DNA of 64,000 bases from Phorcus lineatus (Eukaryota; Mollusca; Gastropoda; Trochida; Trochidae): assembly GCA_921293015.1 (NCBI GenBank), contig OV121085.1, forward strand, positions 17,447,731 to 17,511,730, given 5' to 3'. The translations under genes and the position numbers were made by a program. Position 1 is the first letter of the stretch; each line of letters starts with the position of its first letter. The notes under the pieces are model-generated. The model was not told the origin of the DNA. It saw only the letters and a program-made list of their open reading frames with translations, and made no database searches. Shown piece after piece: positions 47,641-61,333 of the stretch.

Positions 47641-50124
47641 AACGGTACAACATGGTTTTATCCTCTGTTATCCTGAAAGGATACACATGATTCGGCAATG
47701 TTTGCAAATACGTTTTATAGATTCTTGTTGTATTATGCAAAAGTAATCACTCTAAAGAATTTGTAAATCCGTCATAGCCTGAAATATTCATGAGTTGGAT
47801 TGGATTCGATTACATCAAATACCATGGGATCAATCAGTCACTTTTATCTGCATTGGGTTACATGAGAAAAAGAAAATCAATAACAAACAAAACAGTTTCC
47901 AAATATTATATTTCCTTTACCTCTGAACATCTGTTTTAAAAGGGAAAGTCTTTCTCATTTGCTTTACTGAAGGGTAGCTCAGTAAGTGCGAATTATAGAT
48001 AGTTACATTATCAGGTTTTGAATGTTGTAAGGAGTGATTAATATTGGCAGTTAACAAATAGATCCAAATGATTTAAAAACAGTAGTTTATAACCAGTGCC
48101 TGACCTCAAACAGAAGACAAAGTTTCCTCTTACTATACTGTTTAATTTAAATTCAAAATGAAACGAAAAGATTAAATTAATTATTGCCAAAAAAAATTAA
48201 GAAAGAACGATGAAAAACATGATAAAGGAGAAAATTAATTTTAAAAATAATGAAATATTTGTGGATATTTTTGAGAGATTTATAAAGTTAGAATTACAAA
48301 TACTTCATATAGATTCGACTGACGTTTACCTTTTATAGTATTGCTCCAGTACCTGCATATCCTATTCACCTTAAACAATAACTCAGTTAAACATAATATC
48401 TGCATTGAAATTCAGATGCTGATGAAAACAAGAAAATAAAGTTTTTGCTGAAACCTTTTATCATCTGTCCATTGTACCGATTCTATCGATCATGTCCAAT
48501 AAAGTTTAAAGAAGTGAATAAATATACCTAGGCAAATGGAGCAATAAGAAGCTTAATCATAATCATAGACTTACAGATGCATTCTGAAGAGAGAGAAAGT
48601 TGATTTGTTTTATTTATCGTTTCAAATTAATTCATCCAAGACGAATATTTTGTCTGATATTCATCCTAACATGTTTCAATAAAGACTTATAGCTGTCACT
48701 CATTAAAGCAGTTTAGCACCATTTGTCACCATGAAAGTCTAGGTTGCCAACAACATATATTTTAATCGTTTTAACACAGTCTAAAGTATTCACAAATCAT
48801 CTCCTTTTCGTTAAGTCTGTCTGATCTGATTGACCACAGCATTTTGGAATCTTTGTAGAAAAACCAAAAAATTTAATAAGTTTCAAGCTTAGGTATTTTA
48901 TGAAGAAAAATAAATCTACTGCGAGAGCACTCATCTTGATTTGATCTCGTTGGCTACCAAACAGTTGAGTGAATTACACTTGATGAAATAAACTTCCATA
49001 CACTTATATCTGGGCTGATAGAAACATCAGAACACGTTTACAGTCTGGTAGTAACTTCTGTGAACCTCTAATTATTCGCTAAGGTATAAATGAAATCACC
49101 TGCAACTGTCTAATGTACCATGAACAATCCATTGATTTTGACTTTCAGACCATTGAAGAAAATATATACTTGAAATAAGAAAAGGAATGTGTGTTTTGTG
49201 CTTTGATGTAATTTTTGTAAAACATCACTGTAAGAATTTTTAACAACGACAAAACAATAACAACCGAAAGATTTGGTCTACAGCATCAACGGCAACTGTA
49301 ACACCATGTTCATCAGAGAAACCAGCCTGAAAATCAATATTTATATGTAAACACTTTAATAGCAGATTCGGACCCAAAATCAGCTATTCCGAAACGATAG
49401 CCAAAATTAAAAGGAATCTGGACACTGTTACAACACCATGATTAAACTAAACAGTGTTTGGTGCAATGAGCGTATACAGGCCGCCAAAATTATTTCATAA
49501 AAAGGGTATACATCAACTATATACAGCTTATCCAGAACTGCTAGTATGACTTACAAGTTTTATTAAAGGCGGTCATAATTTTTCGTCTCAATTCACCCTT
49601 GCTTTACTCATTTAAACCCATCTTAAAGGTATTCTTTGAAATTCATTATCAAGCTCCCTGACAAGAGGATTTGTTTTCGCTAATTGATTCACATGAATAT
49701 GTCTTTTCCCCCATCCTAATATTAATAATGAAGGCATTTTTAACAATTATATTTGTAGCCTGATGATATGCATGTTATCAAAAGTTTCCTGACTGAAGAA
49801 TAAGACCCTGTTTTTCTTTAACGGAATTATCTTGTGCATATAGTTTACACTTGATTTATGTTTTCATCTGGTCGTTGAAATGTCACAATATAGCCAATGA
49901 AATCTTTATGTCTTCAAAATGTGTGTCAGTGTCAATTATTTGTAGTTTACCTACTTACAAAGTTTTTGGTGCTTTGTTTAAAAGTTCCAATCCCAATGGT
50001 ATTATGGACAAATGGTATCCCAATTGTTTTTTTATTACATTATGAAAACTATATAATCATGATTGACAACGTGATATATTATTTTCTAATCTTCTGTCTA
50101 GTTTCTACTAAACCTCAATGTTTC
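47641..50124. other. Non-coding stretch
   Basis: No gene recognised. CCATGGGATCAATCAGTCA near 47822 and CCATGGGATAAAGCAATCAG near 53666 are related and lie about 0.3 and 0.9 kb right of their K blocks, extending the repeated unit. Confidence 0.45.
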
Positions 50125-50430
50125 ATGACACTTTGATCACACAAAATTTGTAATCTCCAGTGTTATGTTCAGAGCTTAGAACATATATCATGAAGCAAAA
50201 TCTTATTTGTATAATATCATGTCTCTGTTGAAACTTGAGATCTTCTTTTTGATGGAAAAGACATTTCCCCATCATTATAGTAAACAGAACTGGCTTAGTG
50301 TCATATCTAAGACCGTCCTCTCTAATCATCTGTCTGGATCCTCCAGGCAATGGTAGCTTATGTTATCTTTGATAATGTTTCATCTGTAGTCTGTGTATGG
50401 TGAAAGGGATTCCCACACGCAAAAGATAAG
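50125..50430. repeat. Block F, copy 4
   Basis: TTCATGACACTTTGATCACA, AATCTTATTTGTATAATATC, ATGTCTCTGTTG, GTCCTCTCTAATCATCTGTC and TGGATCCTCCAGG. A 75-codon minus frame (50123-50350) includes GGSRQMIREDG; in copies 1 and 2 this frame stops soon after, so it is at most a short exon edge. Confidence 0.65.
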
Positions 50431-50766
50431 TTAACGTTTATTAGCGTAAATCCGAAAACCTACACATCAGCTGTTTTATCGGACAGTGTTACAGACACAA
50501 TGCAAAACGTGGTAATACCTTGAAAGGAAATCCAATTTAAATGTCTGTACTTGATATCGCTACTCTATTTGGATTATTCAGTCATACATGCAGACATACA
50601 TATGGCAAGTAAGCAGTCCACTAAAAATTAAAACAAAGAAAATTTATAGATGATCTTGTCAAGACTTGTCTTGACTTCAATTGTTAAGACCACTTGTCAC
50701 ACATAGCCTTAAATTTGTCGTAACAAAATAACTGTTTAAGAGAGCCATTCTTTGGATTCAGTAAAT

Positions 50767-52548
50767 CAGGCCTACCAAGGTAGCGGATCAAATAACCTCC
50801 AAATGGAACAAATAACCGCATGAATGGATTAGATAACCTAAAAAATGGTACTAATAACCTCGTCAGCGGTATTAATAACCTCAAAACGGAACAAATAACC
50901 TCAAAACGGATTCAATAACCTCGATTTGCGCAGCTCATCCCTACGTTTTACCCAGTTTGAGTGAAGGAGCCCAGTCTTTTGTTAATGTTTACGCAAAAAA
51001 TTCAAAGTTATTTAGGCCTACTTGAATTCAAAAGTAACGGTAATCTAATGATGATTTTGTCACCGACACAATAATTTTGCTAAAATTTTGAAATATGTCT
51101 ATTGTGGTTACGAGAATCGAATTTCTAACATAGATTTTGTAACGATATATTAAATATTAAATCGAAGTGCTGAAGTATCTAAAAAGTTTTTAAAAATTGA
51201 AATATCAAAATATTTTCGAAGTTCGCTGATTTGAAGTCTCCAATGTTATTTCCATTTTGGAAAGATAACTTTATGTGCCTAAATTGAAAAAAAATATGTT
51301 TTCTTTATAAAGTATTGCCCGCTTGGCTTGTACTTTTGTTTATGAACAGCTAGATAGTCAATGATGAGACATGTGACATGGAAAATGCATTAAATGTTTC
51401 TATATGTGTTTGTATGAAACATTCTACTACGAATATAAGAACTGACTCCAAAAATTAATATTTACGCAAAAGGTTTAGATTTTTTTTTTTAAAATCTTGT
51501 TTTATCATAAAGATAGAACATTGTTAAGTACAATGTTGACATTGTTCCGAAATAACGCATCGGGGTAAGTGTAAACAAACTCGATGTCTGCGCTGGTCAT
51601 CATCAGACCAATATTTAGTTTGTTATTTTCGCAGTAATTGAGCACAAATAGAATATTATTTGATGTTTGAAATTTACATATTTTCATAGATGTAACAACG
51701 TGTGATATTTACATAATATTAACAAATTATTTGAGATGGTCCCCTTTACATGTCCCTTCCATTTGCAATCATTATTTATAATTAACACTTGCAATTTTGT
51801 TTGAAAACGGATAAATTTCTATGAAGGACAACATTCCAAACTAAAACTAGTGAACAATAAGACCTCTACAATTATAATCGTACAATAAATCCATATTTAC
51901 ATGATAAATAAATTTGTGATCTACGATTTTAGTGCTTGTGTAGCAAAAGTCAAATTCGCCGCAATACAAACTCAACTAAACATATCGATCGATTACAGTA
52001 CGTGTAACGTCATATCCAACACGGTTCATGCATGCAATTCGAACACAGTTACCACGATTTAATTTTAGATTATCTGGTGGAATATGTCTTCTAGTTTGAT
52101 TGTAGGGCTACATGAAAATAACATCAATTTCACAAAATCTACTCACCGGGATTTTATACGTGACCGAATCCTGTTACGCGATCGCTTGGTCTAGCCTACA
52201 TTATATGCAAATTATGAGCTAATCGGGTCAAGGGCAGTGAATGAAACACCGGGGCTAAGAAAAAGTACGACATAATAATAATTTATTTTTGATTTATGGG
52301 GGAAAACTTCACTGCTTGCGTAAGTTATTGACATCTGCTGGCGTAAAAATAAACAGAAGGCTGGGCTCCTTCACTCAAACTGGGTAGATCGTAGGGATGC
52401 GCAGCGCAAATCGAGGTTATAGAATCCGTTTTGAGGTTATTAATTCCACTGACGAGGTTATTAGTACCATTTTTGAGGTTATCTAATCCATTCATGCGGT
52501 TATTTGTTCCATTTGGAGGTTATTTGATCCGTTACCTTGGTAGGCCTG
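50767..52548. mobile_element. Foldback element with about 200-bp repeat-rich inverted arms
   Basis: Arms 50767-50974 and 52361-52548 are inverted copies, starting CAGGCCTACCAAGGTA, and weaker inverted similarity runs about 20 bp farther in. Each arm is built of roughly 21-bp subrepeats with the core GAGGTTATT (or its inverse AATAACCTC); the left arm has one more unit. TAAAT flanks both ends (50762-50766 and 52549-52553), a likely 5-bp target duplication. The 1.4-kb interior is A+T-rich and holds no recognisable protein, so it is non-autonomous. The 66-codon minus frame in the left arm is a translation of the subrepeats. Confidence 0.9.
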
Positions 52549-52779
52549 TAAATGGGGAATTAGTAAATGCTTCCAAGAAATACCAGACATTGTAATCCGA
52601 TCAGAAATGCAGAACAAACTGAAAATAATATACTTTTTGTCCCAGGGGCAGAAATGATTTATTAAAGGAAGGATCGATGTATGTTGTTTACGTGTACAAT
52701 TATTTCGAAACTTCATATCAATTACCTTAAAAACTATCTAATAACTGAAATCTAACTAAAACTCGATTTGCCTCGTTTG

Positions 52780-52925
52780 TGGAATTCAAAGCTGCGGGTG
52801 GTTGATAATGACTCCATTCTTTAGCAAAAATAGACGTATTTGATTTTACTTTTGATGAGCTTTTCACAGCTGGAATTTGGCTAATTTGAACAAATGCAGC
52901 GAATGATATTCTGTAAAAGTAAATT
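52780..52925. repeat. Block K, copy 3
   Basis: AAAGCTGCGGGTGGTTGATA, GAGCTTTTCACAGCTGGAAT and TTGGCTAATTTG. Without the foldback insertion it would sit about 0.6 kb from block F copy 4, as in copy 2. Confidence 0.45.
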
Positions 52926-53018
52926 CACCACCGCGCTGTCATCTATATCAAAGGTTTTCATATTGGTAGAACGTTTATTTCCTTCAAAGAGCTTCCATTA
53001 CCGTTTTTTTAAATATAA

Positions 53019-53023
<5 letters not shown>

Positions 53024-53093
<70 letters not shown>
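53024..53093. repeat. (GA)n microsatellite, about 70 bp
   Basis: An uninterrupted run of about 35 GA dinucleotides. Confidence 0.97.
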
Positions 53094-53097
<4 letters not shown>

Positions 53098-55762
53098 TTC
53101 GTAAATTTTCGGAGATTAAGCTATTAATAGACATATTTACAACAACAAAAGCTTATTTTCCCTCATTTTCAAATGTTTCCCGACAATGCTTAATATGTGG
53201 CATAAGTCAAATATATTAATTTAATTGTTTTCAGAACTATTTTTGTGAAACCCACCGCCCTTGAGGTTATATATGATATCTAAATCCAATTATTCAAAGA
53301 GGATTACAGTGAAACCATCTATATGTTAAATGATAACTTAGCAGGTTCAATTAAATACTGGTATAAATGTCACCGCAAGAGGCACATTTAACAAATACGT
53401 GTCATTGTGAGAATTTCAGTAGTCAATTATCCCTGGATGAATAATTCTCACATTTATATGTGTAGATTGCATGTTATCATCGCTAATAACCTGCAAGTAT
53501 TGTGGTTTCTAACTAATGCGTAAAAAACATTTACTCTCAAGAGGCAAAAGTTATTCAGCACTTTAAGAGAATGTATTAAAGTTACGCTTGCAACATGAAA
53601 AGAATCAATAAGTTATCACTACTTACAATAATCACGAATTGGATAAGTTTTGATTGCAACCAATGCCATGGGATAAAGCAATCAGTTTTATCTACATTTT
53701 ATCACATTGATAAAACGCAGATCAATAGTTCTTGCAACACTTTACTAAATATTAGATTCCCTCTATTGGTTGACGTGTTTTTGTACAAAGATAAGGATTT
53801 TATTTTCTGTTTAGTGAAATTAATTCAATAGCTTTCCTACAGATCATAACTCACAGTGGTAAATAAGTAATGTTCTGTTATTTTGACAGCGTTTTGAAAA
53901 TCATATTTATAGTTAAAATGTTCAGTCCAACAATAGGTAGGATCCTTACGCTTTGTCATTGACAATCCCTAATCCCAAACGGACCTTGTGACTTATTTTC
54001 CTGTTGTCAGTGTATAAAATATATAAATGAAGCTAAAACTAACAACGTAGTTACAGGCTTAAAAATTTAAAACTCTTTGTGTTTTCCAATCACAATAAAT
54101 TGTATTGTCAAAAGCAATCACAATCATAATTTCATGAGTTTTGCTATGAAATTGTACGCAAGTAAATTTTCAAAGTTTCTAAAAAACAAATCAGTAATTT
54201 TAAATGACATCTGTAGTCTTCAGGAAGAAATTTAGAGTCAATGTGGGGTTTATTTCACTTAAGTTATTGAACTGAACAATGGTTGAAATTTTTCACATTT
54301 TCTTAGTAAATACCTTTAGACATCTTTCTTGTGTTTGCTATTCAATAATTGGGTTGATGAAAATGTATTACAACTGTTAGTATTTCACACATAATATAAC
54401 ATGAATGTTCTACGTAATACTGATTGAAAAAAGTATCAGTGGAATCATTTAACATATACATAAACACCTAAAAACGTTGTTTTGACAATTACCATAGGGA
54501 GCGTTTATATCTACCTTTGATTACATAAGCAAATTACAACTCAAAAGTGAGACTTTAAAAAATAGGCGCTTGCGGTGATATTTTGGCACAAAGAGAAGGT
54601 CCTTTATTTTCAGCTTACTGAATGGTGTCAAAACGTTTGGGCTACAATTTCTGAGCTGAATAAAAGCAAAGGATTTATGTCAATTATAATATCATATTTA
54701 ATGTTAAATTGAAAAAAGGCGTTTTTAAGTATTTAAAAGTTCATATGTAGCATTACTTTTCCATACTTACACATACAAGACCGATAATTTTTCTACGATT
54801 GTAGTTGCGTTATGTAGCCTTTTTAACATAACATCATGTACAAATTAGCTTGACAGTACGTTATGTGAAATAATCTTGACTTGGTTTATAATTCATTTGC
54901 ATTATTTATTTTAAAATTTCAGATGATATTATGCACTATTTATGCATAGTGACATTATAATAAGTGTATTATTCATTGTATCCATTATAATTTTCAATCA
55001 GTATTGGGTCGGTTGCTTTCCGATTATGAATAAGACCTCAAGATCAACAATGAACGTACAGCAATGAACATTCAGATTAACTAGCTACAAATAACTATTT
55101 TTGTATAACAATTTGTTTAGATTTTGATCTTTCGACATTATACTTGTTATTTAACTGAGATTTTTTTAAAAACCAGTTATTTTTTCATTCTCACATTTTG
55201 ACACAATACTTGCTATCTAACTGAAAAAGCAGCATTTGTTCAGTTTTGAAACAATCATAATATGATCTATGCTAAAATATAAAACTATTAAAGTAATTAC
55301 ATGGAATCGTGAAATCAGTGGGGAAAAAACTAATTCCCTTTTTAAAATAAAGAATGAATAAATCAGCTTTCTCTATGCTTAACTAAAGATTTGTAAGAAA
55401 TATGTTAATAACTCTCTGATGATTTTATGTATACATTATGATATATTCCTATTCTTATACATTTGCTAATACTTTAAACACTGAATACTAAGATGCCATG
55501 TTGTGTGAAGTTAGCACGGATTCAAATTACTATCAAGAAAATATGATGAAAGTTGTAATGGTACATACTTTTCATCTAAAAAATAACACTGTTGTTGTTC
55601 CATAACCACGTGAAAAACTTTAGATTTAAGACGCCAGAACAACAATACTGTTAAAAAGTTCAGACAGTAAAAAAAAAGTTAATCGTATAAAAAAAGTAAA
55701 AATAGCAGGTTATTTTTACATAAAAATCACTCCTTGAAAATGATGATGTCGTGTCATCCAGT
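53094..55762. other. Non-coding stretch
   Basis: A+T-rich; no gene or clear repeat apart from the 53666 motif noted with block K. The 78-codon frame at 53595-53831 has no support. Confidence 0.45.
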
Positions 55763-55852
55763 ACTTTATCAGACAAACATTTAATCATCTCATCAGACAA
55801 ACTTTTCATCTTCTTATCAGACAAATTTTTCATCTTCTTATCAGACAACATT
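55763..55852. repeat. 24-bp tandem repeat, about four units
   Basis: TTATCAGACAAA repeats at about 24-bp intervals with CATCTTC between. On the minus strand this reads LSDKKMKN, LSDKKMKS, LSDEMIKC, LSDKVLDD inside a 93-codon open frame (55660-55941). A lysine-rich repeat-containing exon is conceivable, but no splice sites or second copy support it. Confidence 0.75.
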
Positions 55853-56719
55853 TGCTGGTTAAGAAACATGATGATTAACCTTTTTCGTTTTGAAGCAACT
55901 TCTTTCAAAGAAAGTAGCTGCTGAAAAGGAATCAATCTCATGCTAAAACTTTTAGATTTTCATTACATATTAAGCTTATCTATTCTTGCTTAAAATCAAC
56001 CTACCATACATAAACGAGCTGACATCAAAGGACAGCTTTAAAAAATAAAGGTCAATCAATCTTTTAGAAATGAGAGATTCTTGAAAGCTTAACATTTGCC
56101 GAGTCAAAATGAGCAGTAGGATAGACTATCAACGACATAAGGTTCAAGATGAATACAGGATAGAGTGGGTTTAAAGAACGTTAATGTCGATGTTATCAGT
56201 GTTCTTAATTGAAACTTTACATGAAAGGTTTATGTTCTTAGCCGCTTCTCATTTTTCTCGATACTCATAACCAGCTACTAGATTGAAGTTTTAATGAACG
56301 TACATTTAAATACATTACCATTAAATCTGCCTAAACTTTATTTTGATGTCTTAAAGGGAAATGTAGCACGTTTTTTAAAACTTTATTAGCTTTTTAACCA
56401 CTGTGTCCTTTTTATAGCTAAAAAAATGTTCTAATAGTTTCTTAGTTATATATGTATACAAGTGCATTTACTTTTCTAGATAAAAGGGTATTGCAGGAAC
56501 TTTGTAGATAAAAATACGCTGATGTACCATGGTGATGCGAGTGTCATTCGCTGAGGTATTAGGAGGTCAACTGTGCTCCCATTGTGAAAACTAAATTTAT
56601 CAGTATTGATTTGATGTTTTTCAAAAAATGTCGTCAGTCTAGGGTAGAGAGTTTCATTTATAAGTTTATGAGAAGGAATCTGTATACATTGCGTTTTCAG
56701 ACTTTAACATGTGTATAAT

Positions 56720-56930
56720 GAAAAACTCAGTTACATAAAACATTGTCTTTGGTGAGCCCAGAAATCATCATTTTGGTAAATTGAAATTTTATTGCTGGCT
56801 TGGTTTCTAACCAAAAACTTTCCCCTTATCTGTCTTACATCTCTTGATCCTCCAAGCATCTAAACATTTATTTAGCTAAATCTGGTATCTGTGTTATGGG
56901 AGTGAGATCATTTCATATCTAACATCAACA
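56720..56930. repeat. Block F, copy 5 (most diverged)
   Basis: TGCTGGCTTGGTTTCT, ATCTGTCTTACATCTC and TTGATCCTCCAAGCATCTAA relate it to copy 1. Confidence 0.35.
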
Positions 56931-57239
56931 AACCTTTAATTAGAATGTCTAATGAAGTGTTTCATAACCAAGCGTTGACACTGAAGCCACATTAATAGTT
57001 AAAAGAAGAAAATTTAACCAGTTCGTTTATTTCATCACACTCTTTTTCCTCTTTTGAAATGAAATAAATTTTGGAACAAGAAGTGAGCCATTTAGCCAAC
57101 ATGTGTCTTTAAAAAGAAAATATACACGTATTCATATGGATCTATCTAGAAAAGATTGATTTACCAAAATTGACGTGGTTCCGAGCAGATCCTAATTTCA
57201 TTCTTAACATTAATCTATCATGCAAGGTGTTTCTGTTTT

Positions 57240-57380
57240 CAAACAGATGCCCGTTATTTACATAGAACAAAAGTCAGATGGATGCTCTCATCCATCAGGC
57301 GAGACGGCAATGATAAAGATTGGATCTCTCGAAAACTGCATCTAGTTGCAGTTATGAGGTACTAGTTTATCGAAGTTTAA
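57240..57380. repeat. Block N, copy 2
   Basis: CATCCATCAGGCGAGACGGC, AATGATAAAGATTGGATCTC and TTGCAG match 46080-46255. Confidence 0.45.
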
Positions 57381-57489
57381 AAACACTGAAGTAATTATTT
57401 AAAAGTTGATGTGATTAATGTAATCAGAAAAATGATTTTACGAAATGATGTCTTTAATGAGCAACAACTCTAGTTGGTATTTGAGTATA

Positions 57490-57790
57490 ATTTGATTAAT
57501 CACAATACCTTGACACCAAGGCTTGATTGTCGTGACTCTCTTAAGAAGCTACTCCTCAGAATTTTCAGGCCTAAAATATAAGGTACTGTCAGGGAGGAAG
57601 AACTTATTAAAATGTTTTGTCTTTTGAATGTCTCTCTGTTCCTTGTTCTGTGGAACGTCTGTGGATGAGGACAGTTACTCCTGGCGGCGATTATATGGAC
57701 AGGTGTTATATTCATTAGTGACTCAGTCATTGCATACCTTTCCTCCTGAATCAAGCGCTTAATCATCTAAAAATTACACCATCCTTCCTT
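57490..57790. repeat. Block M, copy 1
   Basis: GGACAGTTACTCCTGGCGGC, GTGACTCAGTCATTGCATAC and CTTTCCTCCTGAATCAAGC resemble 59880-60110 (CGATAAATCCTGGAGGCGG, AAATCAGTCATGGTATG, TCTTTCCTCCAGAATAAAC). An 88-codon minus frame spans it but is not kept in copy 2. Confidence 0.4.
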
Positions 57791-59394
57791 CGAGAATGAA
57801 TTATAGAAACATTTTCTGATCTATAATAACTTTTTCTGCTGTTTTTTGAACACTGCAATTTTAAATGGAGCAATTTCATATAGCAAACATTTTTACAACA
57901 AATTGTCTCGATTCACTTATTTCGTATGCATTCCTCAGTAAATCATGTCTAAACTTGACAGGAATGTATAGATTTTAAAGAAAATGAAAAGAAGCAAGGA
58001 TTTGTAGCTATAAAATGGATTCATCCCGATTCAAATGTCACTGGGTTTTTTTTCAATCAAACTTTCATTTAAAAATGACATAAACAATTCTTCCATCACA
58101 TTAAAATGTCTTTACTTTCTGAGTAAGGATTGCAGTTATGGTAACAATTTGAAACATCAATGCCTATGTCTTGTAATTTACTTTTCCAAGAGCAAAGATT
58201 ATGTCGGAAAAATCAAATGGTTGATATTGGCTTAGTGAAGAAAGCTGATAAACGATTGAATTCAAGATTTGAAATATAGAATTGTTGAGATTAAAACGTG
58301 TTTATTATCGTCAAATACTTTTAGCACTCTATATTATTGATTGCTTCTTCAACCATCAGAAAATTTGATGGTAACCAAGACAACCTCCAGATTAAGATTT
58401 ACCCCATATGGTTCGTGGCAGTTACACTTATATGTACCTGAAAATGAGAAATGTCACAAACTCCATAGTTCTTTGTTCTTACTTACACAGTTAGACGAGA
58501 CTATCAAGACATAGTGTAAGCTTTTACATAAATACTAAGGAGAAATGGGTTTAAATAGCGTTTATATTGATGGATGTTAAGCTCGGATATCGAGGTCCCG
58601 GATACGAAATTAAGTTTAAATTAAGTTAGAATTTTCATCGCTTCACAGTAAAAAATACTAAGACTGTTCCTCGTTTTATGATCGATAGTCGATGTCATAT
58701 ATCACCAAATGAAATACTCTTAATATAGTAAAGAAATTAAGTTTTCTTTCATATCAAAATATTTTGTCAAAGCGTTTCCACACTTATCAATAAGGTTACA
58801 TTTCAATGCTGTTTCGAATTAATCTGTGTCCCTATTGAAGTCAATAGCATGATAAAGCTTACAGTTTTTAAAACTTAGATAAAGGTAACTCCCCTTGTAA
58901 ATTCAACTTTTTGGTTGTAGTTCATTCAGTGTGATAACTTTTTTTACGAATATTCATCTGGTTTTCTTCAATATCACATCACATTCTTAGGAATGGCATT
59001 TTATTTCAATTCAGACCAATTAATCACCTTTCACGTTTTACTTATTGTTGAAAAAAAGAGACTTCAGCGGGGGATTTGGCCCAATTAGATCTTGTTGCCA
59101 AGGGGAGTACAAAAAGTACACTAAAGAAAATACCGTTTAATGTAACTACGTTTGGTGTCTTTCAAACAAGAGTATCAAGAGATGGAATTGTTTTTCAGCA
59201 ATTCGAATGTCACTTCTTCCAAACCATTCATTCTCATCAGTGCAGGAGCAGATTAGATCATTTGCATATACCTCTTCCAATGTAACATAACATACACTAC
59301 GTGGGATGTTGAAATCACAAACGTCATCGGTAGTGTCATTTTATCATTAATTATTGACTGTATCATTTTTATGCGAATTAGTTTATTCCAATGA
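57791..59394. other. Non-coding stretch
   Basis: No gene recognised. Confidence 0.45.
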
Positions 59395-59465
59395 AAGTAT
59401 ACCACCACTTGACTCAATACCTAATCGTAGAGAGGTGGTTTGCATGCGGTTCTATGTATAGAAGT
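59395..59465 (+). repeat. SINE S1 head fragment
   Basis: CCACCACTTGACTCAATACC, TAATCGTAGAGAGGTGG and GCATGCGGTTC resemble the first 50 bp of the SINE at 24787. The 105-codon frame starting here is not supported. Confidence 0.45.
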
Positions 59466-59879
59466 TCATGTCTTGTGGTTCTCCCAGAATCAACTGGTCC
59501 ATTCAACAGAGTTAGCTCCGTCAGAAATTCCTATACAACATCTTTCTTAATACGAAGGTTTCTCGGGGTTCCGGCAGTTTCCCCTACCGGCACAATATTG
59601 CATCTTAAACTTGGCAATATTTCAGACAGTGAAAACAACGAATGTATGAATAACATATTTGTTATTTGTTGTCACACAGGCCTGTGCAATGATGCAGTCA
59701 CAAAATGAGACGTTTAGCTTTTGGAAAGCTTACGGAAATAACTTAGGCGATTTGAATGATAACTTTTGAAACGGCGTCGCTGATTGCACAACTAACTTTG
59801 ATTGCATCCAATCAGCGTTCTACATTTCAAGACCAAGAAACCTTCGTTTTAAGACAGAGGTTGTATAGGGATTTACGAC

Positions 59880-60110
59880 GGAGCTACTTCTTTTGGGAGA
59901 GAATGTTTTGGTAAGGAAGGAAGAGCTTGTTGAGTTGTCTAGGAAAAGGACGATAAATCCTGGAGGCGGTTTTATATATAGAAGTTCATGTCTAGTTGTG
60001 CCTCGTTATCTTCGTTTTGGAGAAATAGTAAATCAGTCATGGTATGTCTTTCCTCCAGAATAAACATTTTGAGAATTAAAATTGTTCGTCCTGAGAAACT
60101 GAATTTATGA
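59880..60110. repeat. Block M, copy 2
   Basis: See 57490-57790. TATATATAGAAGTTCATGTC here also recurs as TATGTATAGAAGTTCATGTC at 59453. Confidence 0.4.
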
Positions 60111-61333
60111 AATTAAGTCCCCTTGATGTTTGAATTTTCACAGTTTGCACAATTGTCAAATTTAAAATGATATTGCATATTTGATATTGTAGATTATCTA
60201 AGCAATACATTTGTCTCAAATCACATACATCGGTTCACAGTGAATCTTTGACAGACTTGACGAGTTTCAATTTTGATGAAAATGAAACGAGGATTAGTTG
60301 TGGCGAAACGTTGATGTCAATCAAATTTAAATGTCACTACGTTTTAATTCACATCTTCGCAATTTTTCTAAAGCACTCCCTAATCATAGTTTGTCCATTC
60401 CATTCGATGAAGGCTATATATGGGTATACCAGGATAACAGATTGACTTTCATCAAAGTTGATGCTATAAAAAGGAGTCAGACATAATGTAGTTAAAGCGT
60501 TGAAGCGCAGCTAGTTTCGCCCAGCACTAATAACGAAAAAAAGTAAGATCTTACTCTTACGCTAATGCCATATACCAAACCGGTTACTCCTAGTATACTC
60601 GGACCTCATTGTATCGCGGCAAACGGTATTTCCGGTATAGCGCGTGGCACACGGCTCCTATCGGCGATTTACATATGCAAATCGACAGTCCCGACGACTC
60701 TCACTTGTTTACTTTTCCGAAGTCAACAGGATGTACCGAATCTTCGTAAGTATTGTCCAGCAGAAAAATAAACATTAAACTCAGGAATCGTTTGGAATAT
60801 GTCTGACCTCTAACCATCTTATACTTTCTGAAATATTGAAATTTAAGTCTTGACCCTTCACACTTGACCTGAACTCTGTCGTCGGCATGTTATTGTTGCC
60901 ATGTAAGGTAACGGAAATGACATTTATCTCATGGGGAATACCAAAAGTGGAGGAAAAATAAGGACACTAACACGTAAATTGATCAACTTTCTCTGAAATA
61001 TTGTTTTAAACACCCACAAAACTTTTATGAAAATTAGGAAATGTTTAATATACATCATAAACATACTTTTTAATTCACATTATGATTATTCCCAATACAA
61101 TTAGGCATTGACATATGTTCAAGTTAATGATTAGAATTAACTAACCATATCAACAAATATACAGAAAAGAATTTTTTAAAATTATATTATTTTTATGATG
61201 CTTTTTTATATTTGATATTTGAAAAAATAGATAATCACTATTAATTATAAATTTATTTTAACAAATATTTTCATAATGAAATAATTTTTAAACCCGAAAC
61301 TTATTATTATTTTCTTTTGCAGGAATCAAATAA
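60111..61333. other. Non-coding stretch, 5' flank of the pogo-like gene
   Basis: A CG-richer patch at 60575-60770 includes CCTCATTGTATCGCGG, whose approximate inverse CCGCGATACGATGGAG lies at 63522-63537. These could be remnants of the terminal inverted repeats of the transposon between them, but the match is imperfect and short. Confidence 0.3.

Noticed and set aside
50684-50884. Leucine/proline/phenylalanine repeat protein
   Set aside because: Produced by the GAGGTTATT subrepeats of the foldback arm.
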